Part shown: piece after piece, positions 1-7,290 of the stretch
How the letters are laid out: each line of letters begins with the position of its first letter
Position numbering within the stretch: the stretch's first letter is position 1
NCBI GenBank assembly: GCA_910586375.1
Contig: CAJUIE010000024.1
Span: forward strand, 1-15,922
Direction: 5' to 3'
DNA: 15,922 nucleotides
Source of the DNA: an uncultured Alistipes sp.
Lineage (GTDB): Bacteria; Bacteroidota; Bacteroidia; Bacteroidales; Rikenellaceae
Made by a program: the position numbers and the translations under genes
Notes under the pieces: model-generated
The model's database searches: none
What the model was told of the DNA's origin: nothing
The model's input: the letters and a program-made list of their open reading frames with translations, nothing else

Positions 1-1058
1 TGCTTGAAGTAGGTTATTTCGCCGCGGATCGTATCGGGCAGTTCGGCTGACGGCACCTTGAACCACAGTGCCAGCGTATCGCGTCCTTCGGTCTGGGGGT
101 CGACGATGAATCCGTCGTCAGGGATACTGTCGAAACGGATGCGTTCGATGCGGGGTCGGGGGGCCGAGAAATAGAGCATGGCTTTGTGCTGCTGGGGCCG
201 TTCGCTCTGTGCGAGCACCTGACGGCGGAATGCCCGGTCGGTGAACATGCGAAGGTACAACTGCGGTTCGGCTGAGACGTAGTGACGCAGCGAGTCGTAC
301 CAGATCGCGAAGTCGGGCAGCTCGGCAGGATTGTAAGTGTCTTCGAGGAATCCCACCTGGTCGCTTCCCGGTTCGTACATTTGATTGTCGTTCTTGTCCT
401 GAATGGCGTAGACGCGGTAGGGTATAGGCTTGAGGTTCTGGGCGATGAAGATACCGTTGTTCTCAGCCCGGGCTATGGCTGCGGGCTTGTACTTGAAGAT
501 TGTCGAGTCGTATTCGGCCACGTTTTCCACCGAGTCGGCCGGGAAGAACCAGATGAAGCTCTTCGACACCGAATCGGCCTTGTAGGCATCGGCAGTGTAG
601 CCCGAGAGGATCATCGAGTCGATCTCGGGGCCTGTCGAGAAAACGTAGCGCATCGAGTAGAGGGGGTTTCCCTCGTTGTTGTCGCGGATGGCGCTGCCGA
701 AGTTGAGGGCGTAGGTCGTGTTTGGTTCCAGTGTATCGCGCAGCTGGATCACTATGCCGCGGCCGCGCAGCGTCACGGTGGGTTTCTTCTTCATCTGGGG
801 CGATGTGAAGAACTCCTTCTGCTGGTCTTTGATCTGGACGAACTCATCGAATTCGATGTATATCTTTCCGTGACCGGTCAGGGGACGGTTGGTCTGGAAG
901 TTGTCGGGCGTCATCCTCACAATTACGGGGGGCAACGTGTCGCGTGGTCCTCCTGAGGGGGTCATCATGCTGGCGCAGCGGCTCAGCAGCAACGGGGCGA
1001 AGAGCAGTGCCACCGATGTGCGCATCAGGCCGAGGGCATATCGTTGTGATCGGTTCAT
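1..1058 (-). CDS. Ig-like domain lipoprotein (Bacteroidota Big_5 type), C-terminus cut by window edge
   Basis: This is an envelope protein of unknown role; 352 codons are visible and the stop lies outside the window. Translation from the ATG at 1058 gives a short basic N-terminus, a hydrophobic stretch (about residues 16-26) and Cys28 followed by Ala-Ser, which reads as a lipoprotein signal. The mature start carries PSGGPRDTLPP (residues 35-45). It is followed by an Ig-like fold with KIYIEFDEFVQIKD (65-78), TSPQMKKKPTV (85-95), NTTYALNFG (113-121), DNNEGNPL (126-133) and VFSTG (139-143). This order is typical of the Bacteroidota lipoproteins annotated as SbsA Ig-like/Big_5 proteins. The residue before Cys28 is Arg, unlike the usual Gly/Ala/Ser. 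The start codon overlaps the stop of the upstream lipoprotein gene as ATGA, so the two are probably translationally coupled. The family call is fairly secure; the function is unknown. Confidence 0.85.
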   Translation of the reverse strand, partial: MNRSQRYALGLMRTSVALLFAPLLLSRCASMMTPSGGPRDTLPPVIVRMTPDNFQTNRPLTGHGKIYIEFDEFVQIKDQQKEFFTSPQMKKKPTVTLRGRGIVIQLRDTLEPNTTYALNFGSAIRDNNEGNPLYSMRYVFSTGPEIDSMILSGYTADAYKADSVSKSFIWFFPADSVENVAEYDSTIFKYKPAAIARAENNGIFIAQNLKPIPYRVYAIQDKNDNQMYEPGSDQVGFLEDTYNPAELPDFAIWYDSLRHYVSAEPQLYLRMFTDRAFRRQVLAQSERPQQHKAMLYFSAPRPRIERIRFDSIPDDGFIVDPQTEGRDTLALWFKVPSAELPDTIRGEITYFK

Positions 1059-2029
1059 CGTCGGAGTGTTGTTTGGGGGGTATCGTCCGTCTCTTCGGGG
1101 GCGAGTGTTTCGTCTACGATGCGCCAGGCACCCTCCACCTCTATCCATTCCTTGTGCCAGGGCCGGAAGAGAACAGGGAAGGTCTCGCTCGGGCCTTCGA
1201 GGTCTACATCCTGCCGTGAGTAGGCGTAGAGACGGTGCAGACGGTCGACCACCACTACCATCAGCGTCGACGCGCTGACCTCCATGCCGTATAGGTCGCT
1301 GTCGTTCTGGGCGTAGGCCATGAAATCGGGCTTGGTGCGGGTCTGCGCCGTGGTTTTCGAGGTGATGCGGCCGGCTAAAGCGTCGTTGTAGTCGACGATG
1401 TACCAGGCTGTTGTATCTACGGCGTAGGCGTAGGCCTTCAGCTCGCTGTCCCCCGTAAGGGGCAGAGCCTCGGCGCCTTCGAAATCCTGTGCCCGGGCGT
1501 CGATGTAGCAGTCGAGCCACACGGGAGGTTCGTAGAAGTCGTTGTAGATTGACCAATTGCCGTTCTTGTAGGAGAAACCGCTTTTCCAGGGTTGAAAGAC
1601 CACTGAAACGTAGGTCGTTGGCAGGTTCTGCCCCAGCGTCTGCTGTGTGTAGGCGTAGAGACGATTCGCAGGATCCACCACCACGACCATCTGCGATTCT
1701 TGCTCCAGAGGCATCTGTAGCCACCCTTCGGTCCCTTCCATCACGTAGGGTTTGGAGGTGGCTATGGGAAAGGAAAGCTGCTGTGCCGGGTTTTCTTTCG
1801 AGGTGATGATCCCCGACACGGCGTCGTCGTAGGAGGCTACGCGCCATGCCGTCGTATCGACATCGTAGGCATAGGCTGTTGCGTCGGGAATGATCGGCGG
1901 GTTGCGGTCATCCTGGGTCTGCTGTTGCAGGGGCTTCACGACGTAGGTCGTGCGGTAGGATACATCCTTGAAGCATCCTGCCAGCAAAAGTATTGAGGAC
2001 GCAGAGAGTATGATTCGGAGTGTTTTCAC
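1055..2029 (-). CDS. Lipoprotein with two tandem copies of one domain, function unknown
   Basis: The 324-residue product begins MKTLRIILSASSILLLAGC, a textbook lipoprotein signal with the acylated Cys at 19, so it should sit in the inner or outer membrane facing the periplasm. The mature part is an internal duplication. Residues 52-78 and 199-225 are 18/27 identical, sharing AYAY, VDTTAW, G and ITSK. They are followed at matching distances by MVVVVD (114 and 257), RLYAY (123 and 266) and F-x-PW (145 and 288). Each unit is about 115 residues, offset by 143-147. The start codon is GTG (2027-2029) and overlaps the folK stop as GTGA; the stop overlaps the next lipoprotein start as ATGA. I do not recognise the family. 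Aromatic and Val-rich strands suggest a beta-rich fold, which is inference. Confidence 0.8.
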   Translation of the reverse strand: MKTLRIILSASSILLLAGCFKDVSYRTTYVVKPLQQQTQDDRNPPIIPDATAYAYDVDTTAWRVASYDDAVSGIITSKENPAQQLSFPIATSKPYVMEGTEGWLQMPLEQESQMVVVVDPANRLYAYTQQTLGQNLPTTYVSVVFQPWKSGFSYKNGNWSIYNDFYEPPVWLDCYIDARAQDFEGAEALPLTGDSELKAYAYAVDTTAWYIVDYNDALAGRITSKTTAQTRTKPDFMAYAQNDSDLYGMEVSASTLMVVVVDRLHRLYAYSRQDVDLEGPSETFPVLFRPWHKEWIEVEGAWRIVDETLAPEETDDTPQTTLRR

Positions 2030-2538
2030 GCTTTTTCGGTTTGGGCCGAAGCACTATGCAGTGCGTCGAGCATTTCGCCTGCCGTCTGCCCTGTGAGGGG
2101 ATGGCGGCGTGTGCGCATGATTTCGCAGAGGGGCACCAGCGCAAATTCGCGCTCGGCGAGCAGTGGGTGAGGTATCGTCAGGCGTTCGTCGTGGATCACT
2201 TCGTCGTCGTAGAAGAGGATGTCTATGTCGATGGGTCGCGACGCGTATCGGGCTCCTGTGGTGGCCTTTTCAAGGGACTCGGCAGCACGGTTGCGGCCCA
2301 GTTCTCGTTCGATGCCTTGCAGGGCGTCCAGCACCTCGTGGGGTCTGAGGTCGGTGGATACCTCCAGGGCCTGGTTGGAGAATTTGCTGGTTGCCTCGAA
2401 TCCCCAGGGGTCGCTTTCGTAGCGGTGGGAGCAGCGTAGTACGGGCCCCACGCGAGTGTTGACGAGTTGCTGTGCCGCTTGCAGGGTGCGTTTTACGTCC
2501 CCAGCATCGCCGCCCATCAGTAGAACCACACGTGCCAT
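2026..2538 (-). CDS. folK: 2-amino-4-hydroxy-6-hydroxymethyldihydropteridine pyrophosphokinase (HPPK)
   Basis: This cytosolic enzyme transfers pyrophosphate from ATP to 6-hydroxymethyl-7,8-dihydropterin, the step before dihydropteroate synthase in folate synthesis. The 170-residue product is close to the usual 160. Family motifs are in order: YESDPWGF (40-47), the GR-x-R segment (81-84), SRPIDIDILFYDDEV (100-114) with the two magnesium-binding aspartates D104 and D106, and LTIPHPLLAEREFALVPL (120-137). Two departures are visible. The N-terminal turn reads GGDAGD, where many members have GSN-x-GD. About a dozen residues (85-96) separate GRNR from the ARYASRP segment, more than in E. coli FolK. 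It starts 8 bases after holB ends and its stop overlaps the GTG of the lipoprotein gene, so it sits mid-operon. No dedicated promoter is visible. Confidence 0.95.
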   Translation of the reverse strand: MARVVLLMGGDAGDVKRTLQAAQQLVNTRVGPVLRCSHRYESDPWGFEATSKFSNQALEVSTDLRPHEVLDALQGIERELGRNRAAESLEKATTGARYASRPIDIDILFYDDEVIHDERLTIPHPLLAEREFALVPLCEIMRTRRHPLTGQTAGEMLDALHSASAQTEKA

Positions 2539-2546
2539 ATCGGTGT

Positions 2547-3692
2547 TTATAAATGTTTTATCATCTTACTCACGGCCAGAGCGAAATGGGTGAATACGAT
2601 TGTCGGGTTGCCGTTCTGTGCCAGTTGGGCCGAGGCACTCTCAATCTGACCGATGATCGGTTCGATGTTCTGCGAATCCACGAATGGGGCGAATTTCTTG
2701 CAGAAGTCCAGCTCTTCACCCCAGAGGTAGCTGATCGAGACGATGCCCGCATGAATCATGTAGCTTTCGCGCAAAAGCCGTGCAGCATCCGTCAGAAAAG
2801 CGCGCTGTTGTTCGCGGGAGAGCTGGGCGGCCTCTTCGGCCCAGTTGATCAGTTCGAGGTGTTTATCGTTGTAGCTCAGACGCATGAGTGTACAGAACAG
2901 ATCGAAATATTCGCGGTGTGTTGCGTTGTTCTCGCCTGTTATCAGCCGTTCCAGTTCGGGCAGACTTCCTTCTGCCAGGCGGGCCATGTTGCGGGCCTGC
3001 AAAGGGTCGCTTATGCCCCGTGCGACGGCCTGCCGCTCCAGCACGTCGGGGCTGATGCGCGGTACACTCACCTCCTGCGTGCGCGAAATGATTGTCGGCA
3101 GCAACCGGTCGGGTCGTTCCGATACCAGAATGAAGAGCGTGCGTTCCCACGGTTCTTCCAAAATCTTCAGTATCTTGTTGGCCGCCTCTTCGTTCATCGC
3201 TTCGGGCAGCCATACGAGCATCGTTTTGTAGTCGGCTTCGAAGCTTTTGTAGGAGAGCTTGCGGATGATTTCGTCAGCCTCGCGGGCCGTAATCATCCCT
3301 TTGAGTGTCTTCCCTAAGTCGAGGCGGTCCGACCACTCCTCGGGTGAAAGGTAGCCCCGGCGTTCGGCGAATGCCTCGCGGAAAAGCGGCAGAAAAGCGT
3401 CGCTCAACATCGCCTCGCCCGATTTCTTGCCCTGCTTGTTCACCGGGAATACCAGGTGGAGGTCGGGGTGGGCCAGCGCTTCGATCTGTTTGCAGTCGGG
3501 ACATTCGCCGCACGAGTCGCCGTCACGACGGTGGCGGCAGCAGAGGTATTGTACGTAGGCCACGGCCAGTGCCAGCGCTCCCACCCCGGCTTTTCCTGTG
3601 AAGAGCTGGGCATGGCTCACGCGGCCGCTGTCGGCGGATTGTGTCAGGTGCCGCTTCAGGTCGTCTTGTCCTATGATCTCTGCGAATCGCAC
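2547..3692 (-). CDS. holB: DNA polymerase III subunit delta' (clamp loader)
   Basis: Delta' is the stator of the clamp loader that places the sliding clamp on primed DNA. I start it at the GTG ending at 3692, giving MRFAEIIGQ and 381 residues, because this matches the family N-terminus (F-x-x-I/V-I/V-GQ). The frame stays open further upstream, but that part only mirrors the flippase gene and non-coding DNA. Features are HAQLFTGKAGVGALALA (27-43), a P-loop-like segment whose lysine is replaced by Ala39; a zinc-site cluster at Cys52, Cys61, Cys64 and Cys67; LKILEEP (175-181); and SRT (203-205) at the SRC position. Loss of the P-loop lysine fits delta', which does not hydrolyse ATP. The C-terminal half is helical, as expected for the collar domain. 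folK follows after 8 bases. Confidence 0.92.
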   Translation of the reverse strand: MRFAEIIGQDDLKRHLTQSADSGRVSHAQLFTGKAGVGALALAVAYVQYLCCRHRRDGDSCGECPDCKQIEALAHPDLHLVFPVNKQGKKSGEAMLSDAFLPLFREAFAERRGYLSPEEWSDRLDLGKTLKGMITAREADEIIRKLSYKSFEADYKTMLVWLPEAMNEEAANKILKILEEPWERTLFILVSERPDRLLPTIISRTQEVSVPRISPDVLERQAVARGISDPLQARNMARLAEGSLPELERLITGENNATHREYFDLFCTLMRLSYNDKHLELINWAEEAAQLSREQQRAFLTDAARLLRESYMIHAGIVSISYLWGEELDFCKKFAPFVDSQNIEPIIGQIESASAQLAQNGNPTIVFTHFALAVSKMIKHL

Positions 3693-3820
3693 GGTCGGTT
3701 TTGGTTTTATTGTCTTTGTTTTTGCATCTGTTTCCGGTTTTAGCCGGGCGGGCCGCAGCCTCCGCCGCGCAGAGGCCCGCAACTTGACGCCCCCCCCCGC
3801 AGTCTCCGGCCCGAAAAAAT
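3693..3820 (-). other. Flippase-holB intergenic region with two inverted repeats and a C9 run
   Basis: This 128-base gap separates the flippase stop from the holB start. It contains a 7-bp perfect inverted repeat (3748-3754 with 3774-3780, GCGGGCC/GGCCCGC). Next to it is a small CCGG-TTTTAG-CCGG palindrome (3733-3746), and there is a run of nine C at 3790-3798. On the minus transcript neither hairpin is followed by a clear U-tract, so this is at best a weak or Rho-assisted terminator or an mRNA-processing site. I see no TAnnTTTG promoter box for holB here, so holB may be transcribed from the flippase promoter. Confidence 0.4.
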
Positions 3821-5287
3821 TTACCGTTTCAGCGCCGCTTTTATCAAAGCCTTCACGTCTATCTTTTCGCGCCACACCAGGTAGCAGGCGTAGGCTCCGA
3901 ATAACACTGTAGCGGTCACATAGCCCGCCGGGCGGCTGCTCGTATGGGCCATGATCGCCTCGGCTGCGAGGAAGAGCGCGAGAGCCACGACGACGTATTC
4001 GCCCATGCGGCGCCAGTCGTAGGGCGTAGGGAAAAAACGCCGGTTGAGCCACCAGCTCACAGCTACCATGACCGTTTCGCTGGCCATCCGCGCCCATGCC
4101 GCGCCGTAGTAGCCCCAGCGGGGAATGGTCCAGCCGCCACAGGCGAGCATTGCCGCCAGTCCGGCCCCCGTGACGAGAATGGCCAGCGAGGTGCGCTCTT
4201 CGCGTTTGTACCAGAACGAGAGGTTGAGCCATACGCCCGTCAGGACGTTGGCTCCCAGCACCACAGGCAGGATATAGATGCCCTCCCGGAAATCGCGCCC
4301 CACAATCAGGGCGAACAAATCGCGGAAGAGCGCAATGCCCAGGAAGATGAGCATCGAGACCATGACGTAGTACTTCAGCGCTGCGGCGTTCATCTTCACG
4401 AAGTCCGACTTTTTAAAGTTCGACAGGAAGAAGGGCTCGGCCGCCAGACGATACATCTGGTAGAAGAGCATCATCACCACGGCGATCTTCGTGATAGCCC
4501 CGTAGATTCCCACCTGGGCCATGGCTCCGGTCGGTACGAGGTATTTGATCATCTGGCGGTCGATGAACTCGTTGGCCGTTCCCGTCAGTCCGCTTACCAG
4601 CAACGGCAGCGAGTAAGCGAAGATAGCTCCCAGTAGCAACCAGTCGATTTTCGGCACCACCCGGTCGGTCGTTGCAAGGATGATCATCCACGTTATGGCG
4701 CTTGCCGCCAGGTTGGCCACGAAAACCCAACCCACGCCGAACTCCGAGACGAATAATCCTGCGGCTCCGAACGCAAAGGCCAGCGCGACATTCAGTACGA
4801 CGTTCAGCGCCTTGATTCCCACGAAGGTCAGAGACCGCCCTTGTTCGCGCAGCCGTGAAAAGGGAATGCAGGCTCCCACGTCGAAGAGAATAATAGCCCC
4901 CACCCATGCCACATATTCCGGATGGGTCGCGTAGGCCTCTCCCATAAGCGCTGCTACCCGGTCGCGGAGGAGCAGGATCACGAAGAAGAATATCACTGCC
5001 GCAAGCGACGTTATGCCCCATGTCGTTGCAAAGAGTTTGCGTTTGGCCGCGGCCACGTCGCCTCCCTCCTCTTCGGCTTTGGCCGAGAAGCGGAAGTAGC
5101 TCGACTCCATGCCCATAGTCAGGAGAGTCAGCGCCAGCGGAATCAGGGCGTAGACGTCGGTCACGATGCCGTAGGTCTCCTGACCGAATATGCGCGTGTA
5201 GTAAGGCGTGAGCAGGTAGCTCAGGAACCTTACCACGATGGTGCTGATGCCGTAAATGGCGGTCTGTCGGGCCAGTTTTTCGAGCAT
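3821..5287 (-). CDS. Oligosaccharide/lipopolysaccharide flippase (Wzx-like, MOP superfamily)
   Basis: The 488-residue product is a multi-spanning inner-membrane protein, with roughly 12-14 hydrophobic segments along its whole length. It begins MLEKLARQTAIYGISTIVVRFLSYLLTPYYTRIFG, the amphipathic start and first helix of polysaccharide transporters. The N-terminal half carries the TYGIVTDVYAL and FRFSA segments, and the middle carries an EFIDRQMIKYLVP segment typical of the Bacteroidota branch. Members move undecaprenyl-linked glycan units across the inner membrane. The substrate cannot be read from the sequence. Glycosyltransferases lie about 2-5 kb away, but on separate transcription units, so cooperation is inference. 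The ATG at 5287 is the first in frame and lies about 20 bases downstream of a TATCTTTG promoter box. Confidence 0.88.
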   Translation of the reverse strand: MLEKLARQTAIYGISTIVVRFLSYLLTPYYTRIFGQETYGIVTDVYALIPLALTLLTMGMESSYFRFSAKAEEEGGDVAAAKRKLFATTWGITSLAAVIFFFVILLLRDRVAALMGEAYATHPEYVAWVGAIILFDVGACIPFSRLREQGRSLTFVGIKALNVVLNVALAFAFGAAGLFVSEFGVGWVFVANLAASAITWMIILATTDRVVPKIDWLLLGAIFAYSLPLLVSGLTGTANEFIDRQMIKYLVPTGAMAQVGIYGAITKIAVVMMLFYQMYRLAAEPFFLSNFKKSDFVKMNAAALKYYVMVSMLIFLGIALFRDLFALIVGRDFREGIYILPVVLGANVLTGVWLNLSFWYKREERTSLAILVTGAGLAAMLACGGWTIPRWGYYGAAWARMASETVMVAVSWWLNRRFFPTPYDWRRMGEYVVVALALFLAAEAIMAHTSSRPAGYVTATVLFGAYACYLVWREKIDVKALIKAALKR

Positions 5288-5308
5288 GACGCGAAGCGTT
5301 ATGACCTA

Positions 5309-5316
5309 CAAAGATA
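5309..5316 (-). promoter_or_regulatory. Promoter -7 box for the flippase gene
   Basis: TATCTTTG on the minus strand matches the Bacteroidota -7 consensus TAnnTTTG exactly, and it is 21 bases upstream of the flippase ATG. No clear TTTG or TTG lies 19-21 bases further upstream, so the -33 box is weak or absent. The short implied leader (about 15 bases) is plausible. Confidence 0.5.
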
Positions 5317-5463
5317 CATTATTTTCGGCAGACGATGCAGGAGCAGTGCTTATTTTTGCTTTCGTGTGCAGCTTCGCCGGTGGGGGGGGCTGAAGCCTTT
5401 TGTGGTGTTGTGTTCTGGAGGACCCGGGCGTGTTCATGGGCGTTGCAGCACGGTGGCGGGTTT

Positions 5464-5489
5464 AAAAAAACGACCGAAAATCGGTCGTT
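5464..5489 (-). terminator. Intrinsic terminator of tRNA-Leu
   Basis: On the minus strand a perfect 9-bp stem (AACGACCGA / TCGGTCGTT, plus-strand 5481-5489 and 5469-5477) has a 3-base loop and runs into a stretch of T (plus-strand A 5464-5470). It begins 12 bases after the tRNA 3' end. There is no T-tract in the plus direction, so it serves the tRNA. Confidence 0.9.
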
Positions 5490-5501
5490 CACGCAAAACA
5501 G

Positions 5502-5583
5502 TGCGGATAAAGGGACTCGAACCCCCACGCCGTAAGGCATCAGATCCTAAGTCTGACGTGGCTACCAATTACACCATATCCGC
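5502..5583 (-). tRNA. tRNA-Leu, anticodon UAG
   Basis: The 82-base gene folds by hand into a class II tRNA. The acceptor stem is GCGGATA/TATCCGC and the D stem GTG/CAC. The anticodon stem TCAGA/TCTGA encloses loop CTTAGGA (anticodon TAG). A long variable arm has a GCC/GGC stem, and the T loop is TTCGAGT with a stem that includes two G-T pairs. The discriminator base is A, as in leucine tRNAs. CCA is not encoded. It should read CUA and related CUN codons. It has its own promoter and terminator, so it is a single-gene unit. Confidence 0.97.
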
Positions 5584-5593
5584 CTGGTAAGGA

Positions 5594-5624
5594 CAAAGGT
5601 AGCCAAAAATTCAGGAAATGCAAT
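5594..5624 (-). promoter_or_regulatory. Consensus Bacteroidota promoter of tRNA-Leu
   Basis: On the minus strand TACCTTTG (plus-strand 5594-5601) matches TAnnTTTG, and ATTG (5621-5624) lies exactly 19 bases upstream. The -7 box ends 10 bases before the tRNA 5' end. This is the best-matching promoter in the window and supports the phylum call. Confidence 0.8.
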
Positions 5625-5641
5625 GTCCGGGCAGAGATATT

Positions 5642-5699
5642 CCGGTTTTTTTATCTATTTTTGTTTGGCCGTTGTGCGCTCCGGCCTGAGAAAAACCGG
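5642..5699 (+). repeat. Perfect 9-bp inverted repeat around the promoter/leader of the FAD dehydrogenase gene
   Basis: CCGGTTTTT (5642-5650) and AAAAACCGG (5691-5699) are perfect inverted copies 40 bases apart. A nested GGCC pair (5667-5670 and 5683-5686) lies inside. The left arm lies 5 bases upstream of the putative -7 box at 5656, so the repeat brackets the likely transcription start. It could be an operator or a chance pairing; only the right half would be in the mRNA. Confidence 0.4.
5656..5663 (+). promoter_or_regulatory. Putative -7 box for the FAD dehydrogenase/glycosyltransferase pair
   Basis: TATTTTTG fits TAnnTTTG and is 71 bases upstream of the ATG at 5735. No good -33 box is present 19-20 bases upstream. 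It would be divergent from the tRNA-Leu promoter, with the two -7 boxes about 54 bases apart. Confidence 0.4.
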
Positions 5700-5734
5700 C
5701 GCAGCTTCTATATGAAAAAGTAAACACACTACCC

Positions 5735-7288
5735 ATGCCCCGACTCATTACGCTGCGGCTTTCGCCGCGCGAAGCCGCTGATCCGAAGCGATATACCACG
5801 CTTGCCGCCCGGCAGGCGGGAGTCGCGGAGCGGGATATAGCCCTGGCTCGTGTAGTCCGGCGGTCGATTGATGCACGCAGCCGGCAGCCTAAGGTCGACC
5901 TCACGGTCGAATTGTATGTCGATTGTGAGCCGCAGCCTGCCGCTGTCCATTTCGATTATCCCGATGTCTCGCATGGCACCGAAGTCGTCATTGTCGGCTC
6001 GGGTCCCGCCGGGCTTTTCGCGGCTCTTCGCCTGATCGAACTCGGCTTCAAGCCCATCCTCCTCGAACGGGGCCGCGATGTCTCGGCCCGCAAGGTTGAC
6101 ATCGCACAGATCAACCGCAACGGTCCTGTCAACCCCGATTCCAATTATGCCTTTGGTGAGGGCGGTGCCGGCACTTTTTCCGACGGCAAGCTCTTCACCC
6201 GCAGCAAAAAACGTGGCGATTATAACAAGGCGTTGCAGACGCTCGTCTTTCACGGTGCCACGCCCGAAATTCTTTACGAGGCCCATCCTCACATCGGCAC
6301 CGACCGTCTGCCGGGGATCATCCGCAACATCCGGCGCACGATCGTCGATGCGGGCGGGACGTTTCTCTTCGAAAAGCGGGTCTCTGATCTTATTGTCCGG
6401 GGCGGGCGCCTGTGTGGTGTCGTGTGTGGTGACGAGCGTTTCGAAGGTGCCGCTGTTGTGCTTGCCACGGGACATTCGGCGCGGGATATTTATGAGCTGC
6501 TCCACCGCCGGGGCGTGCGTCTCGAAGCCAAGGCTTTTGCTATGGGCGTCCGCATCGAGCATCCCCAGGCGCTGATCGACTCGATCCAATACCACTGCCG
6601 CGAGCGGGGCGAGTACCTGCCCGCAGCCTCTTATTCGCTTGTCTGCCAGCAGGGCGGCCGCGGTGTCTATTCGTTCTGCATGTGCCCCGGGGGCTTTATT
6701 GTCCCCGCTATGACCGATCCGGCAGGGTCGGTGGTCAACGGCATGTCGCCCAGCGGCCGCACATCGCCTTATGCCAATTCGGGCCTCGTTACGGAGGTGC
6801 GACCTGCGGATTTTGCGCATCTGCGTGAGGAGTGGGGCCCTCTGGCCGGGCTGAAGTTCCAGCAGCAGTTTGAGGAGCTGGCACGCCGGCGGGGTGGTGA
6901 CCGCCAAATCGCACCGGCTCAGCGGGTTGCCGATTTCGTCGCGGGACGCGGGAGCGTTACTCTGCCTGCTACCTCTTATATTCCCGGTTTAGTCTCTTCG
7001 CGGCTCGACCGGTGGATGCCCTCCTTTATCGCCGAGGGACTTCGGGGAGGCCTGTCCGTATTTGGCCGGCGAATGCGGGGCTTCGTCACGGACCAGGCCA
7101 TCGTTGCAGGTGTCGAATCGCGCACTTCGTCGCCTGTGCGTATTCCGCGCGATCCGGCAACGCTTATGCACCCCGATTGGCAGGGCCTTTACCCCGCCGG
7201 GGAAGGGGCAGGATATGCCGGTGGTATCATCTCCGCAGCGCTCGACGGCGAGCGTATCGCCGAGGCGGTCAAAAATTACATTGGATAG
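5735..7288 (+). CDS. Uncharacterised FAD-dependent dehydrogenase (COG2509 type)
   Basis: The 517-residue soluble flavoprotein has an N-terminal domain of about 80 residues. A Rossmann FAD-binding start follows (VVIVGSGPAGLFAALRL, 84-100, with the ribose-binding acidic residue E111 in LLERG). The hallmark GEGGAGTFSDGKLFTR (141-156) comes next. Later come VVLATGHSARDIYELL (from 241) and the C-terminal FAD motif YPAGEGAGYAGGIISAALDG near residue 490. These match the widespread family of uncharacterised FAD-dependent dehydrogenases, whose members are usually 510-540 residues, so it appears complete. The physiological substrate is not known for this family. The glycosyltransferase gene starts 2 bases after its stop, so the two are almost certainly co-transcribed, an unexpected pairing. 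Confidence 0.9.
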   Translation: MPRLITLRLSPREAADPKRYTTLAARQAGVAERDIALARVVRRSIDARSRQPKVDLTVELYVDCEPQPAAVHFDYPDVSHGTEVVIVGSGPAGLFAALRLIELGFKPILLERGRDVSARKVDIAQINRNGPVNPDSNYAFGEGGAGTFSDGKLFTRSKKRGDYNKALQTLVFHGATPEILYEAHPHIGTDRLPGIIRNIRRTIVDAGGTFLFEKRVSDLIVRGGRLCGVVCGDERFEGAAVVLATGHSARDIYELLHRRGVRLEAKAFAMGVRIEHPQALIDSIQYHCRERGEYLPAASYSLVCQQGGRGVYSFCMCPGGFIVPAMTDPAGSVVNGMSPSGRTSPYANSGLVTEVRPADFAHLREEWGPLAGLKFQQQFEELARRRGGDRQIAPAQRVADFVAGRGSVTLPATSYIPGLVSSRLDRWMPSFIAEGLRGGLSVFGRRMRGFVTDQAIVAGVESRTSSPVRIPRDPATLMHPDWQGLYPAGEGAGYAGGIISAALDGERIAEAVKNYIG

Positions 7289-7290
7289 TT

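Noticed and set aside
282..956. 224-codon plus-strand open frame over the Ig-like lipoprotein gene
   Set aside because: The minus strand encodes conserved Bacteroidota motifs here; the plus frame shows none.
2553..3317. 254-codon plus-strand open frame antisense to holB
   Set aside because: holB motifs on the minus strand are clear, and the plus frame is a mirror without family features.
3790..3798. Run of nine C as a phase-variation tract
   Set aside because: It lies between genes, not in a coding region or between promoter boxes, so slippage would have no obvious effect.
3693..4232. In-frame N-terminal extension of holB by 180 codons
   Set aside because: It overlaps the end of the well-supported flippase gene in another frame and shows only low-complexity Arg/Gly/Pro-rich sequence. 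The GTG at 3692 gives the expected family start.
5729..6907. 392-codon open frame antisense to the FAD dehydrogenase
   Set aside because: No recognisable motif. Long antisense frames are expected in GC-rich coding DNA with strong third-position bias.
7012..7290. In-frame extension of the glycosyltransferase fusion upstream of 7291
   Set aside because: It overlaps the end of the FAD dehydrogenase gene, and the ATG at 7291 begins with the standard GT2 N-terminus.
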